Source of the DNA: an uncultured Clostridia bacterium
GTDB lineage: Bacteria; Bacillota; Clostridia; Christensenellales; Borkfalkiaceae
Direction: 5' to 3'
Assembly (NCBI GenBank): GCA_934271265.1
Contig: CAKQRE010000005.1
Span: 1-64,000 of the forward strand
DNA: 64,000 nucleotides
Every line of letters begins with the position of its first letter. Position 1 is the first letter of the stretch. Positions 7,793 to 17,219 of this stretch are shown piece after piece. Position numbers and translations under genes: made by a program. The notes beneath the pieces were generated by a model. The model was not told where the DNA came from. It saw only the letters and a program-made list of their open reading frames with translations, and made no database searches.

Positions 7793-9541
7793 TTGAAAAA
7801 AGAGAAAGAAAAAAGCAGAAAAGGAAGAATCGGAAAATTCGCGTCTTACTATAAGCCCCATAAGAAATTATTTCTGATCGACATGGTTTGCGCGCTGATC
7901 GTTTCGGTGTGCAATCTCGTGTACCCCGCGATCGCGGGGAAGATCGTCAGAAGCGGAGAGACGAGCGTCGTGCTGACGGGGTGCGGCGTTTTACTTGCCG
8001 TATTTCTGTTGAAAGCCGCGCTCAACTACGTGATCGCCTATTGGGGGCACGTGGTCGGGGTGAGGATCCAGGGCGATATGCGCAGCGAGCTGTTCGCTCA
8101 TTTACAAAAGCTCCCTTTTACTTATTACGACGAAACGAAAGTCGGATCGATCATGTCCAGGCTCGTGAACGATCTGTTCGAGGTGTCCGAGCTTGCGCAC
8201 CACGGTCCGGAAGATCTGTTTCTTTCCGTTCTGACGTTCATCGGGGCGGAGATCATGATCGCCTTTATCGACCCGTGGCTCGCGCTGATCGTTCTTGCGG
8301 TCATTCCGGTGATCGTCATTGTGGCGGTGAAACTCAGATTGCAGCTTCTTTCGGCTTTTAAGGTTTCCCGCGAGAGAACGTCCGAGATCAACGCTACGGT
8401 GGAAAGTTCCGTTTCCGGGATCCGCGTGGCGAAATCGTACACGGCGGAAGAACACGAGCATGAAAAGTTCGAGTCCGCCAACAAAGGGCTGAAGGACGCG
8501 CGCAGTCTCCAATACCGCGCCATGAGCAATTTCCAGACGGCAATGTCCTTCTCGCTCGATTTTCTCTATCTCGTCGCGCTGCTTTCGGGCGGGTTGTTCT
8601 ATGCGTTCGGCAAACTCGATGCGTCCGGGCTCACTTCCTACGTTTTGTATATCGCCATGCTGATCACGCCGATCCGCACTTTCATCACCATTTTCGAGCA
8701 GTTGCAGGAAGGTATGACGGGGTTCGATCGCTTTCTGGAAGTGCTTGCCGTTGCACCCGAAAAGGAACCTTCGTCTCCCGTGAAGGTCGGCGTTTTAAAG
8801 GGGGAGATCCGTTTCGATCACGTTTCTTTCCGTTATAAAAAAGATGGAGAAGAAGGGAAAAATCTGATATTAAACGACTTATCGCTTGAGATCCCCGCGG
8901 GAAAGACCGTTGCTCTCGTGGGACCTTCCGGCGGAGGAAAAACGACGTTCTGCAATCTGATCCCCCGTTTTTACGAGATCGACGAAGGCAGGATCACGAT
9001 CGACGGGATCGACGTGCGCGACATGCGCCTTGCCGATTTAAGGCGGAACGTGGGCATCGTCGCGCAGGACGTTTTCATTTTCAGCGGCACGGTGAAGGAG
9101 AATATCGCTTACGGCGATTTCGACGCCACGGACGAACAGATCGAGCGTGCGGCGAAACTTGCCAACATTCACGATTTCGTTTCCGGGCTCGAGAACGGAT
9201 ACGATACTTATGTGGGCGAAAGAGGCGTGAAACTTTCGGGCGGACAACGTCAGCGTATTTCCATTGCCCGCGCCTTTTTGAAAAATCCGCCCGTGCTGAT
9301 CCTGGACGAAGCGACCAGCGCCCTCGACAACGTGACCGAAATGCAGATACAGGACGCTCTCGAACGCCTGAGCGACGGCAGGACGACGGTCGTCGTGGCG
9401 CACAGGCTTTCCACCGTGAAAAATGCGGACGAGATAATCGTTCTGGATGCCGACGGCGTGAAGGAACGCGGCACGCACGAAAGCCTGATGGCAAAAAACG
9501 GCGAATACGCCACGCTTTACCGCTATCAGTTCCGCGAGTAA
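7793..9541 (+). CDS. ABC transporter, exporter type (fused membrane and ATPase domains)
   Basis: About 582 residues with the MsbA/LmrA-like layout: six membrane segments in residues 20-310, then an ATPase domain. The nucleotide-binding part shows Walker A G-P-S-G-G-G-K-T-T, the signature L-S-G-G-Q-R-Q-R-I, Walker B V-L-I-L-D-E-A-T-S-A-L-D and the switch histidine in V-V-A-H-R-L-S. It acts as a homodimer or with a partner; none is adjacent, so a homodimer is likely. I chose TTG 7793, preceded by GAGGAAG, over an in-frame TTG at 7766 that has no ribosome binding site. Substrate (lipid, peptide or drug) is unknown. Confidence 0.88.
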   Translation: MKKEKEKSRKGRIGKFASYYKPHKKLFLIDMVCALIVSVCNLVYPAIAGKIVRSGETSVVLTGCGVLLAVFLLKAALNYVIAYWGHVVGVRIQGDMRSELFAHLQKLPFTYYDETKVGSIMSRLVNDLFEVSELAHHGPEDLFLSVLTFIGAEIMIAFIDPWLALIVLAVIPVIVIVAVKLRLQLLSAFKVSRERTSEINATVESSVSGIRVAKSYTAEEHEHEKFESANKGLKDARSLQYRAMSNFQTAMSFSLDFLYLVALLSGGLFYAFGKLDASGLTSYVLYIAMLITPIRTFITIFEQLQEGMTGFDRFLEVLAVAPEKEPSSPVKVGVLKGEIRFDHVSFRYKKDGEEGKNLILNDLSLEIPAGKTVALVGPSGGGKTTFCNLIPRFYEIDEGRITIDGIDVRDMRLADLRRNVGIVAQDVFIFSGTVKENIAYGDFDATDEQIERAAKLANIHDFVSGLENGYDTYVGERGVKLSGGQRQRISIARAFLKNPPVLILDEATSALDNVTEMQIQDALERLSDGRTTVVVAHRLSTVKNADEIIVLDADGVKERGTHESLMAKNGEYATLYRYQFRE

Positions 9542-9580
9542 AATCGGAAAATTTTTCATTGTATAAGGGGGAATGTTTGC

Positions 9581-10360
9581 ATGTTTTTGGGAATCGTTTG
9601 TGTTGTTGCCATTGTCGGGATATTTGTTTATAAGTGCTTCCGATATAGCGAAACAGGCAGAAGGCTCAGGGCGAAAAGATTGGGTGAAGCCGGAGAAAGA
9701 AGCGTGGCATTCAAGCTCGGCAATACGATTCCGGGCGAGCAGTACGTGTTGAATAACTTTATGTTTCGGGATAAAGAAGGAAATTCTCATCAGATCGACC
9801 ATATCCTGATCAACCGGTCTGCGATCTGGGTCGTGGAAACAAAAAATTACAGCGGACGTATTTATGGCGATGAGGATAGAAAAGAATGGACGCAGGTCCT
9901 GGCTTACGGACATAAAAAAGAGCGTTTTTACAACCCTGTGCGACAGAATTGGACACATATCTATCAATTGGCGGAGTATCTGGATTTAGACAGGAGGCTT
10001 TTCAGAAACGTGGTCGTATTTGCCGGAGATGCCGATATTAGATATGTTGCGTCCGCAAATGTATACACGATAGAAAAGCTCAGAACGATCAGAAAAACGG
10101 AAACGGGGATTTCTCTTCCTGTTGAATTGATGGAATCGGTTTATGCCCGTTTGTTTGCGGGAGAAGATGCTCCTTTTGTTGATCTGGAATCGCACGTTCA
10201 ATCAATTCAGGAAAGGAAAATTCAGCTCAGCGAAGGAATTTGTCCGCGTTGTGGAAAAAAGCTTGTTTTAAGGCATGGGGAAAGCGGTGATTTTTATGGG
10301 TGTTCCGGTTTTCCGAAATGTAAATTCACAACGTCCGTAAAAAATGTAAGATTGCGATAA
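9581..10360 (+). CDS. NERD-domain protein with membrane anchor and C4 zinc finger
   Basis: A 259-residue protein. Residues 1-18 form one membrane segment. The NERD (nuclease-related) domain follows, with G-E-x-x-V-A, H-Q-I-D-H-I-L-I-N and W-V-V-E-T-K-N-Y-S-G, the D and E-x-K arrangement of the restriction-endonuclease fold. The C-terminus carries a topoisomerase-type C4 zinc ribbon, C-P-R-C-G ... Y-G-C-S ... K-C. Such proteins are thought to process or bind nucleic acid; the true role is unknown. GGGGGAA precedes the ATG. The gene looks more AT-rich than its neighbours, which may mean transfer. Confidence 0.8.
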   Translation: MFLGIVCVVAIVGIFVYKCFRYSETGRRLRAKRLGEAGERSVAFKLGNTIPGEQYVLNNFMFRDKEGNSHQIDHILINRSAIWVVETKNYSGRIYGDEDRKEWTQVLAYGHKKERFYNPVRQNWTHIYQLAEYLDLDRRLFRNVVVFAGDADIRYVASANVYTIEKLRTIRKTETGISLPVELMESVYARLFAGEDAPFVDLESHVQSIQERKIQLSEGICPRCGKKLVLRHGESGDFYGCSGFPKCKFTTSVKNVRLR

Positions 10361-10366
10361 TCAGTC

Positions 10367-10382
10367 GTTTAACGACTTATAG
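10367..10382 (+). repeat. short dispersed motif
   Basis: GTTTAACGACTTATAG, starting 6 bases after the stop of the NERD gene. Confidence 0.45.
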
Positions 10383-10403
10383 ATTGATATTTGTAGGGCT
10401 ATT

Positions 10404-11111
10404 ATGTTGGATCGTCAGGAAATCATATCATATTTCAAAAAAGACCCCGTGCATTTCGCGAATGCGGAATACGCGTTGAAAAGCGGGGGTGAAGTTCTAT
10501 ACGCCGAAGAAGACGGGCTTGCCCTGCGGGTAAAAAAATACGGGATCCCCACCGTTTACGGATTAAAAAAAGAAAGCACGGAGAGGATTCTGCGCCTGTT
10601 CGGGAAACCGGATATTCTCGTTTGTTCGTCCGAAGAAGAGGCGCAGACCGCGCTTTGCGTTTTTCCGTATATGAAAACGGCGAAACCGTGTTATCAGGTG
10701 CGGTATGACGGCGTGAAGGAAGATCCTCTGCCCGCCGGTTTTTCGGTGAGGAAACTGATTCCGGACGAGGAGACGATAAAGTTTGTTGCGGCAACTTATT
10801 CTCTGCATTACGGCGAAGCCGCCGTAATGGAAGTGATCGCAAATCTCGGAATGTACGGCGTGTTTTCCGGCGAAAAGATCGCGGCGTATATCGGCAGGCA
10901 CGAAGAGGGATCGGTAGGGCTGCTCGAGGTGATGCCCGAATTTCGCAGGCACGGGCTCGGCACCTATCTCGTGAAGTATATGGCGGCGCGGGTGATCGAA
11001 GAAGGAGATATCGCTTACGCGCAGATCGTTTCGGATAACGAAAAAAGCTTAAACATGCATCTGAAAATGGGTTTTGTTCCTTCGGAGAAAAAAGTTTACT
11101 GGTGTTACTGA
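10404..11111 (+). CDS. GNAT-family N-acetyltransferase
   Basis: A 235-residue protein. The C-terminal 120 residues form a GNAT fold: G-L-L-E-V-M-P-E-F-R-R-H-G-L-G-T carries the R-x-x-G-x-G acetyl-CoA loop, and the end shows the A-Q-I-V-S-D-N-E-K-S-L-N-M-H-L-K-M-G-F pattern typical of strand 5 to strand 7. The N-terminal 110 residues may be a degenerate second GNAT-like half. Substrate unknown. The start has only a weak ribosome binding site. Confidence 0.75.
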   Translation: MLDRQEIISYFKKDPVHFANAEYALKSGGEVLYAEEDGLALRVKKYGIPTVYGLKKESTERILRLFGKPDILVCSSEEEAQTALCVFPYMKTAKPCYQVRYDGVKEDPLPAGFSVRKLIPDEETIKFVAATYSLHYGEAAVMEVIANLGMYGVFSGEKIAAYIGRHEEGSVGLLEVMPEFRRHGLGTYLVKYMAARVIEEGDIAYAQIVSDNEKSLNMHLKMGFVPSEKKVYWCY

Positions 11112-11151
11112 TTTGTTCTAAGCTAATGGTTTTGCCGGACACGAAAACAGA

Positions 11152-11592
11152 TCAAATATTTTGTCGAACCGAAAACAGATCAAATATGGTTTTTTGTTTT
11201 TTTATCGCACGGTTCAGCATTGCCGCGGCACCGTTGCCGGAACGCCACACGTATGCGATCACGATATCGGCACGGTCTGCCATCCACAGATTCCTTTTGC
11301 AAACGGCAAATTTAGGCAGGGAATTTTCGATCGGCGGGTATATGATCTCGTCATATCCTTCCGCATTGCGGATACGATCCGGGTATGCCGTGATCAGAAT
11401 CAGTTTTGCGTTCGGATGAGTGTGGCGAAAAACGGAGCAACAGTTTTTCGCAAAGGAATCGAATTGTCCGTAGCCGCCGAGATAAAATTCACAGGGGGAT
11501 TCGCCGACGTGTTTTTCCAGAAAGTCGAGAACGGTCGATTTATCTCCCGGTTTTTCCGAGAAATCGGAGTGTCCGCAAAAGGTTACAATCAT
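11152..11592 (-). CDS. SLOG-like nucleotide-binding protein (DUF1273-like)
   Basis: I place the start at ATG 11592, preceded by AAAGGAG with 6-base spacing; the open frame upstream has no other support. The 146-residue product begins M-I-V-T-F-C-G-H-S, has the L-G-G-Y-G-x-F-D glycine turn and a late R-N-L-W-M-A-D-R-A-D-I-V-I-A-Y block. This is the Rossmann-like layout of the DUF1273/SLOG group, thought to bind nucleotide-derived ligands. A second family member lies at 26573. Function unknown. Confidence 0.65.
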   Translation of the reverse strand: MIVTFCGHSDFSEKPGDKSTVLDFLEKHVGESPCEFYLGGYGQFDSFAKNCCSVFRHTHPNAKLILITAYPDRIRNAEGYDEIIYPPIENSLPKFAVCKRNLWMADRADIVIAYVWRSGNGAAAMLNRAIKKQKTIFDLFSVRQNI

Positions 11593-11672
11593 AACAGTCT
11601 CCTTTCGGGATAAAAAAAAGAGCGCGTCCCGAAACGAAACGGCTCCTTTACAGAATGCGCGTCTCGCCTTAG

Positions 11673-11800
11673 TGCGACCTAACCAAACGTTCACCTTATT
11701 CAGACTACGATTTGTTGCGGACACGAAAACTGCCGTAATTAAGTGTAGTCTAAAATAAGGGCATTATACCCCCAAGGGAAGTTTATTCGGTTAGGTCGCA
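11673..11800. repeat. 128-bp nested palindromic element
   Basis: Outer arms TGCGACCTAACC (11673-11684) and GGTTAGGTCGCA (11789-11800) are perfect. A second inner pair, CCTTATTCAGACTAC (11694-11708) with GTAGTCTAAAATAAGG (11745-11760), is nearly perfect. The centre is not palindromic. This could be a small MITE or a structured RNA; no coding frame is present. Confidence 0.6.
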
Positions 11801-11916
11801 GGATAATCTTATCATAAAAACACCGAATTGTCAATATAAAAACCGAAAGTTCCCGATCGCGTTTCGGGAAAATCATTTTCGGGGTTATTAAATTTCTGAT
11901 AACGGAAGGAGGAAAA

Positions 11917-14523
11917 ATGTCGGCGACGGAAGAACAACGGGCGGTGATCGACGATTTCGATCACAATATCTTATTGCTCGCCCGCGCAGGTACGGGGAAA
12001 ACTTTCACCATTGCGAATAAAGTGGCGGAAGCGATCCGCCGGGGATTCTGCAAAGGGGAAGAGGTTTTGTGCGTAACGTTTACCGTGAAAGCGGCGGAAG
12101 AGCTCCGCGAGGACATCGACGCCTGGTGCGGCGAAAAAAGCGGCGCCGAGGTCTGCACGATCCACGGTTTTTGTTACTCCCTTGTGAAAGCGTACGGGAA
12201 ACTGACGGGAGAATTCCGCGATCCGACCGTGGCAGACGAAGTGGACGTAGGGGAGATCCTGACTTCTCTTCTGCTCGATCATGCCGAACGCGGGGAATAC
12301 GCCATGGCAGACGGTCTTCCCCTGCTTCCCGAACGGCAGCTCGCGAGGATCGCCACGGCGATCAAACACGAGAGGGAAGAGCTTGGTTTCGGGTATTTCG
12401 ATCGCGGCGGCTATGCGGAAGCGATTTTGTCTTTGGAAAAGACCAAGGCATACGGCGATCTGTTTTCGGTGAAAAAACGGGGCGTCAAAGTGACGGATTA
12501 CTCTTTGAGAGAGTTGCTGAAAAGGAGCGGCGGAAAGTTTTTCGAAGAGTATACCTCCGTGCTCCGCGCCTCCGACCTTCTCGATTTCGACGATCTCATT
12601 TTTGCCGCGAAAGATTGCCTGAAACGGGAGCGGTCGTTTACCGAAAAATACAAACTCGTCATCGTGGACGAAATGCAGGACACGAGCATGACGGAATACG
12701 AAGTTCTGCGGAATTTTTTCCCGGGAAGTCGCATTCTCATGTGCGGGGACGACGCGCAGACCATCTACGGTTGGCGGGGTTCCGCTCCCGCCTCCGTCAT
12801 TGCCGATTTCAGAAAGAATTTCGCCGCCGTGACGAAACGGCTTACGAAGAACCGGCGTTCCACCCCTCTTCTTTCTTATGCGGGCGCGTATTATCTGAGA
12901 AACACCTTTTATCCCGAAGCGGAGATCGGAGAACCGCAGACGGAAGGGGATAAGATCGAGATCGTGAAGTGCGGAGACGATACCGACGAGGCGGAAGCGA
13001 TCTTCCGTATTTTGCAAGGGGTTTCCTGCAAGCCTTACGAGGTGTGCGTGATGGCGAGATCTAACCGCTATCTCGCCGGTCTGTATAAGAAATTTGAGGC
13101 GATAAACGGCTTATTGCCCCCTGAATCCCGTCTGCGATTTTTCACGGCGGACAGCGATTACCAGTTTTATAAAAAGCCCGTCGTAAAAGATTTTCTTTCC
13201 TTTTTGCGCATTCTCGTCAATCCGGATGACACGCCCGCTTTCGAGCGCGTGGCGGAAAAATATTTGCCGGGGATCGGTCGCACGAGTCTTCGCGCCCTGC
13301 GGGATTACGGCAAACTCGGACTTTCCGTTTCTTCTTTTCTTCTGCCGGAAACTTATCGCTTCGGAGATCCGTGGGAAACGCTTGCGAAGGCATATCGGGA
13401 AGATAAGATCGTGGTGTACGATCTCGAAACGACCGGGCTCGATCTCGCGCTCGACGGACCGATTCAGATCTCGGGCGTAAAAACGGGAATAAGCGGAGAA
13501 AGAGAGGAATTTAACCGCTTCGTGTTGCCGGAACGCGAGATCTCCGCGGCGGCGCTCCGCACGCACGGATACGACCTTGAGGAGATAAAAAAGCGAGGCG
13601 GCGCGGAGGCGGCTGTTGCCCTGAAAGAGTTCGCCGCGTTCTCGCGCGATTGCGTGCTCGTCGGTCATAACAGCGGCGCCTTCGACGACGTGATCCTGCG
13701 CCGCGCGGCAAAAGAACACGGCGCGGAATTTTCCGTCCGCGGTTTTGCCGACACGAGGGTGATCTGCTCTCTGTTTCATCCCGATTTCCCCGATTTCCGC
13801 CTGTCCACGCTGTGCGAAAAATTCGGGGTGAAAAACGAGCGCGCGCACGACGCTTTCGCCGACGTGGAAGCGACGGAAAAGTGCCTGCAAAGGATGATCG
13901 TTTCGGATATTTTCGTTACCGAGCAGGCAAGAAAAAGCATCGTTAACGAACTTCGGGACAGGTTTTCCGATTTTTATGCCGATTATCGGGCGCAGAGAGA
14001 AATGCTTGCCCGAGGCGACGTTTCCGCTCTGCTCGGGCATATCGGAAAAACGTACGCCGTGTTCGACGTTAATTCCCGTGCGGAAGACAGAGAGTCCGCA
14101 AGGGATCTGTACCGCGCGCTGAAAGGAGAATTCGGCGAAACCTGCGCCATGCCGGAGATCCGCCTTGCCGCCTTTCTCGCGGAAACCTCTTTGTCGGGCA
14201 GTCAGATGGACGTGATGATCAAAAAACTCGGGAAGATCCCCGTCGTCACCGTGCATCAGTCGAAGGGGTGCGAGTTTTCCGTCGTCGTTATCGCGGGGAT
14301 GAACGAGCGCGAGTTTCCGTCTTATGCGGCGAAAGCGAGCGGCAACGAAGACGAGGAAAAGCGAGTGTTTTACGTTGCGATCTCCCGCGCGACGAAAAAG
14401 CTTTTCATTACCTATCCGGCTCTTTACCGCGCGGGGCAGAACGCCTATCCGCGGAATCCGTCGCCCTATCTCTCTCTTCTTCCGGAAGAGTGTGTGGACC
14501 GGGTAACGTCCGGCGAAATCTGA
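11917..14523 (+). CDS. UvrD/PcrA-type helicase with embedded DEDDh exonuclease domain
   Basis: An 868-residue superfamily 1 helicase. Motif I is A-R-A-G-T-G-K-T (about 22-29), motif II V-D-E-M-Q-D-T (about 250-256), and motif VI V-A-I-S-R-A-T-K-K-L (about 817-826). Residues about 497-655 are a DnaQ-like exonuclease: Y-D-L-E-T-T-G with D502 and E504, V-G-H-N-S-G-A-F-D, and H-D-A-F-A-D-V-E-A-T giving the last H and D. All four acidic residues and the histidine seem present, so the nuclease is probably active. It would unwind and digest DNA in repair or in defence against foreign DNA. GGAGG precedes the ATG. Confidence 0.82.
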   Translation: MSATEEQRAVIDDFDHNILLLARAGTGKTFTIANKVAEAIRRGFCKGEEVLCVTFTVKAAEELREDIDAWCGEKSGAEVCTIHGFCYSLVKAYGKLTGEFRDPTVADEVDVGEILTSLLLDHAERGEYAMADGLPLLPERQLARIATAIKHEREELGFGYFDRGGYAEAILSLEKTKAYGDLFSVKKRGVKVTDYSLRELLKRSGGKFFEEYTSVLRASDLLDFDDLIFAAKDCLKRERSFTEKYKLVIVDEMQDTSMTEYEVLRNFFPGSRILMCGDDAQTIYGWRGSAPASVIADFRKNFAAVTKRLTKNRRSTPLLSYAGAYYLRNTFYPEAEIGEPQTEGDKIEIVKCGDDTDEAEAIFRILQGVSCKPYEVCVMARSNRYLAGLYKKFEAINGLLPPESRLRFFTADSDYQFYKKPVVKDFLSFLRILVNPDDTPAFERVAEKYLPGIGRTSLRALRDYGKLGLSVSSFLLPETYRFGDPWETLAKAYREDKIVVYDLETTGLDLALDGPIQISGVKTGISGEREEFNRFVLPEREISAAALRTHGYDLEEIKKRGGAEAAVALKEFAAFSRDCVLVGHNSGAFDDVILRRAAKEHGAEFSVRGFADTRVICSLFHPDFPDFRLSTLCEKFGVKNERAHDAFADVEATEKCLQRMIVSDIFVTEQARKSIVNELRDRFSDFYADYRAQREMLARGDVSALLGHIGKTYAVFDVNSRAEDRESARDLYRALKGEFGETCAMPEIRLAAFLAETSLSGSQMDVMIKKLGKIPVVTVHQSKGCEFSVVVIAGMNEREFPSYAAKASGNEDEEKRVFYVAISRATKKLFITYPALYRAGQNAYPRNPSPYLSLLPEECVDRVTSGEI

Positions 14524-14544
14524 GCAGAAACGAAAATCGACGCC

Positions 14545-14590
14545 GCCCGAAAACGGAATTTTACCGAAATTTTGTTTTCGGGCTTTTTAT
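14545..14590 (+). terminator. intrinsic terminator after the helicase gene
   Basis: GCCCGAAAAC (14545-14554) pairs with GTTTTCGGGC (14574-14583), followed by TTTTTATTT. Confidence 0.8.
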
Positions 14591-14738
14591 TTCGTTGTTT
14601 TTTTACGCGGAATGTGGTAAAATGAAAAACGTATTATATAGTCCCGTTTTTCGAGACCCCTTTTCGCGTTTTGTTTGTTCCGCCCCTGCCGGCGGGGAAA
14701 GGGGTTTTGACAAGGAACGGAATAACGGAGAGAAAATT

Positions 14739-16136
14739 ATGAAAAACAGAACGCTCGTAAAAGACATTTACCGTTCTCCGGAAACGTTCGGCGGCGCAGA
14801 AGTCACCGTTGCGGGGTGGGCAAGGACCATCCGCGATTCCAAGGCGTTCGGCTTTATCGAGTTGAACGACGGCAGTTATTTCAAAAACGTGCAGATCGTA
14901 TTCGAAAGGGCGAATCTTCCGGAATACGACGAGATCGCGAAACAGAACGTCGGTTGCTCGCTGGTCGTGAAAGGAAAGGTCGTATTAACGCCCGAGGCGA
15001 AACAGCCGTTCGAGATCAAAGCCGAAAAAATCGAGGTGGAAGGTACTTCTTCTCCCGAATATCCCTTGCAGAAGAAGAGACATTCTCTCGAATATCTCCG
15101 CGAGATCGCTTATCTCCGCCCGAGAACGAACACGTTCGGCGCGGTGTTCCGCATCCGCAGCGAAGCGGCGTTTGCCATTCACGAATTTTTCCATTCCCGC
15201 GGGTTCGTTTACGTGCATACCCCGCTGATCACGGGGAGCGACTGCGAAGGCGCGGGCGCGATGTTTCAGGTAACGACGCTCGATCTCGCAAACCCGCCGA
15301 AGGACGACGCGGGCAAGGTCGACTATAAGGAAGATTTCTTCGGAAAACCCGCCTCTCTCACGGTGTCCGGGCAACTTTCGGCGGAGGCATACGCGCTCGC
15401 ATTCGGAAACGTTTATACTTTCGGACCCACTTTCCGTGCGGAAAAGAGCAATACCGCCCGCCATGCCGCGGAATTCTGGATGATCGAGCCGGAAATGGCG
15501 TTCACCGATCTTGCCGGCGAAATGGACGTGGCGGAAGCCATGGTGAAATCGGTCATCCGCCACGTGATGAAAACGTGCGGTCCCGAGCTCGAATTTCTGA
15601 ATAATTTTGTCGATAAAGGGCTTATCGAAAGACTTACGCACGTTGCGGACAGCGATTTCGTGCGGTTGCCTTATACCGAAGCGATCGGGATTCTCGAACC
15701 GATCAAAGATAAATTCGAATATCCCGTGTTCTGGGGATGCGACCTTCAGAGCGAACACGAGAGATATATTACGGAAGAAGTGTTTAAAAAGCCCGTCTTC
15801 CTCACCGACTATCCCAAGGAGATCAAAGCGTTTTACATGCGCCTGAACGACGACGGAAAAACGGTTGCCGCGGCGGATCTGCTCGTGCCGGGCATCGGCG
15901 AGCTGGTCGGCGGCAGTCAGAGGGAAGAAAGGTACGACGTTCTTCTTTCCCGCATCGAAGAACTCGGCATGAGACCGGAGGATTACGACTGGTATCTGAA
16001 CCTTCGTAAATTCGGCGGCGTGACGCACGCCGGATTCGGGCTCGGATTCGAAAGACTGATCATGTATCTCACGGGCATCGCCAACATCCGCGACGTGATC
16101 CCCTTCCCGAGAACGGTCGGCAATCTCGAATACTGA
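14739..16136 (+). CDS. asnS: asparaginyl-tRNA synthetase
   Basis: A 465-residue class IIb synthetase that charges tRNA-Asn. The N-terminal OB fold (V-A-G-W-A-R-T-I-R-D-S-K) binds the anticodon. Motif 2 reads F-R-A-E-K-S-N-T-A-R-H and motif 3 G-F-G-L-G-F-E-R-L. The C-terminal R-D-V-I-P-F-P-R is typical of AsnRS/AspRS, and the overall pattern fits AsnRS. I chose ATG 14739 because GGAG lies 8 bases before it; the open frame extends upstream without support. It heads a run of co-directional housekeeping genes. Confidence 0.92.
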   Translation: MKNRTLVKDIYRSPETFGGAEVTVAGWARTIRDSKAFGFIELNDGSYFKNVQIVFERANLPEYDEIAKQNVGCSLVVKGKVVLTPEAKQPFEIKAEKIEVEGTSSPEYPLQKKRHSLEYLREIAYLRPRTNTFGAVFRIRSEAAFAIHEFFHSRGFVYVHTPLITGSDCEGAGAMFQVTTLDLANPPKDDAGKVDYKEDFFGKPASLTVSGQLSAEAYALAFGNVYTFGPTFRAEKSNTARHAAEFWMIEPEMAFTDLAGEMDVAEAMVKSVIRHVMKTCGPELEFLNNFVDKGLIERLTHVADSDFVRLPYTEAIGILEPIKDKFEYPVFWGCDLQSEHERYITEEVFKKPVFLTDYPKEIKAFYMRLNDDGKTVAAADLLVPGIGELVGGSQREERYDVLLSRIEELGMRPEDYDWYLNLRKFGGVTHAGFGLGFERLIMYLTGIANIRDVIPFPRTVGNLEY

Positions 16137-16199
16137 TCCGTCTTCCGGGGAGAACTTTTGCGTTTTCCGCGGAAACGATCCGGAAATGAGGATAATTAT

Positions 16200-17219
16200 A
16201 TGAAAATCATCGTAGACGCCTACGGCGGCGATTTCGCTCCCGCCGAGGTGGTGAAGGGCGCGGTCGCCGCGCTCGAAGCAAAAGAAGGGTTCAAAGCGGT
16301 GCTCGTCGGTAAGGAAGAGGGGATCAGAGAAGCCCTTTCCGCCTGCGGGTATACGGGCGATCGCGTGGAGATCGTGAACGCGCGCGACGTGATCACCTGC
16401 GAAGAATCTCCTACCGAAGCCATCCGCAAGAAGCCAGATTCTTCTATCTGCCGCGCTCTTAAGGTTCTGAAAGAAGATCCGGAAGCGGCGGCGTTCGTAT
16501 CCGCGGGGTCGACGGGCGCCGTGCTTACGGGGGCGGTTCTTCTCACAAAGAGGATCGCCGGGGTTTCGAGACCCGCTCTCGCGCCCCTTCTGCCCACGGT
16601 AAAAGGAACGTCCGTCATGTTGCTCGACTGCGGCGCGAACGTAGACTGCAAGGCGATCAATCTCGTGCAGTTCGCCCTGATGGGCAGCGCGTATATGAAA
16701 GAAGTCGTCGGGGTGGAACGTCCGAAAGTCGCTCTTCTTTCGAACGGTACGGAAGAGAAAAAGGGTTGTCTTCTGACGCACGAGGTGTTCCCCCTGCTGA
16801 AAGAGAGAACGGATATCGACTTTGTGGGAAACATGGAGGCGAGAGATATTCTTTCCGGCGAATACGACGTCGTCGTGACGGACGGGTTTTACGGAAACAT
16901 CGCGTTAAAGAGTACGGAGGGGGCGGTCAACACGCTGTTCACCGTGCTGAAGCGGGAGATCAAGGCATCCAAAAAGGCTTCGATCGGAGCCCTTCTCATG
17001 AAAGGCGCATTCCGCAACGTGAAAAACCTGCTCGATTATAACAAGCGCGGCGGCGCGGTTCTTCTCGGTATGGAGAAAACGGTCATCAAGATCCACGGCG
17101 CGTCCAAAGCGGAACCGGTGAAAAACGCGATCCTGCAAGGGGTGGCGGAAGCGGAAAGCGATCTGAACGAGACGATCCGGAATGCCGTTGCGAGCGACGG
17201 AGCGGAGACCGCGGTATGA
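16200..17219 (+). CDS. plsX: phosphate acyltransferase PlsX
   Basis: A 339-residue enzyme that makes acyl-phosphate from acyl-ACP for phospholipid synthesis, working on the inner membrane face with PlsY. The start K-I-I-V-D-A-Y-G-G-D-F-A-P-A-E matches the family N-terminus (usually D-A-M-G-G-D). G-A-N-V-D-C and D-G-F-Y-G-N-I-A-L-K-S-T-E-G are further family blocks. The start at 16200 follows GAGGAT. The stop overlaps the rnc start (ATGA). The plsX-rnc-smc-ftsY order is common in Bacillota. Confidence 0.92.
   Translation: MKIIVDAYGGDFAPAEVVKGAVAALEAKEGFKAVLVGKEEGIREALSACGYTGDRVEIVNARDVITCEESPTEAIRKKPDSSICRALKVLKEDPEAAAFVSAGSTGAVLTGAVLLTKRIAGVSRPALAPLLPTVKGTSVMLLDCGANVDCKAINLVQFALMGSAYMKEVVGVERPKVALLSNGTEEKKGCLLTHEVFPLLKERTDIDFVGNMEARDILSGEYDVVVTDGFYGNIALKSTEGAVNTLFTVLKREIKASKKASIGALLMKGAFRNVKNLLDYNKRGGAVLLGMEKTVIKIHGASKAEPVKNAILQGVAEAESDLNETIRNAVASDGAETAV

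Noticed and set aside
14985..16781. 598-residue minus-strand open frame opposite asnS and plsX
   Set aside because: Antisense shadow of two conserved genes with no recognisable domain.
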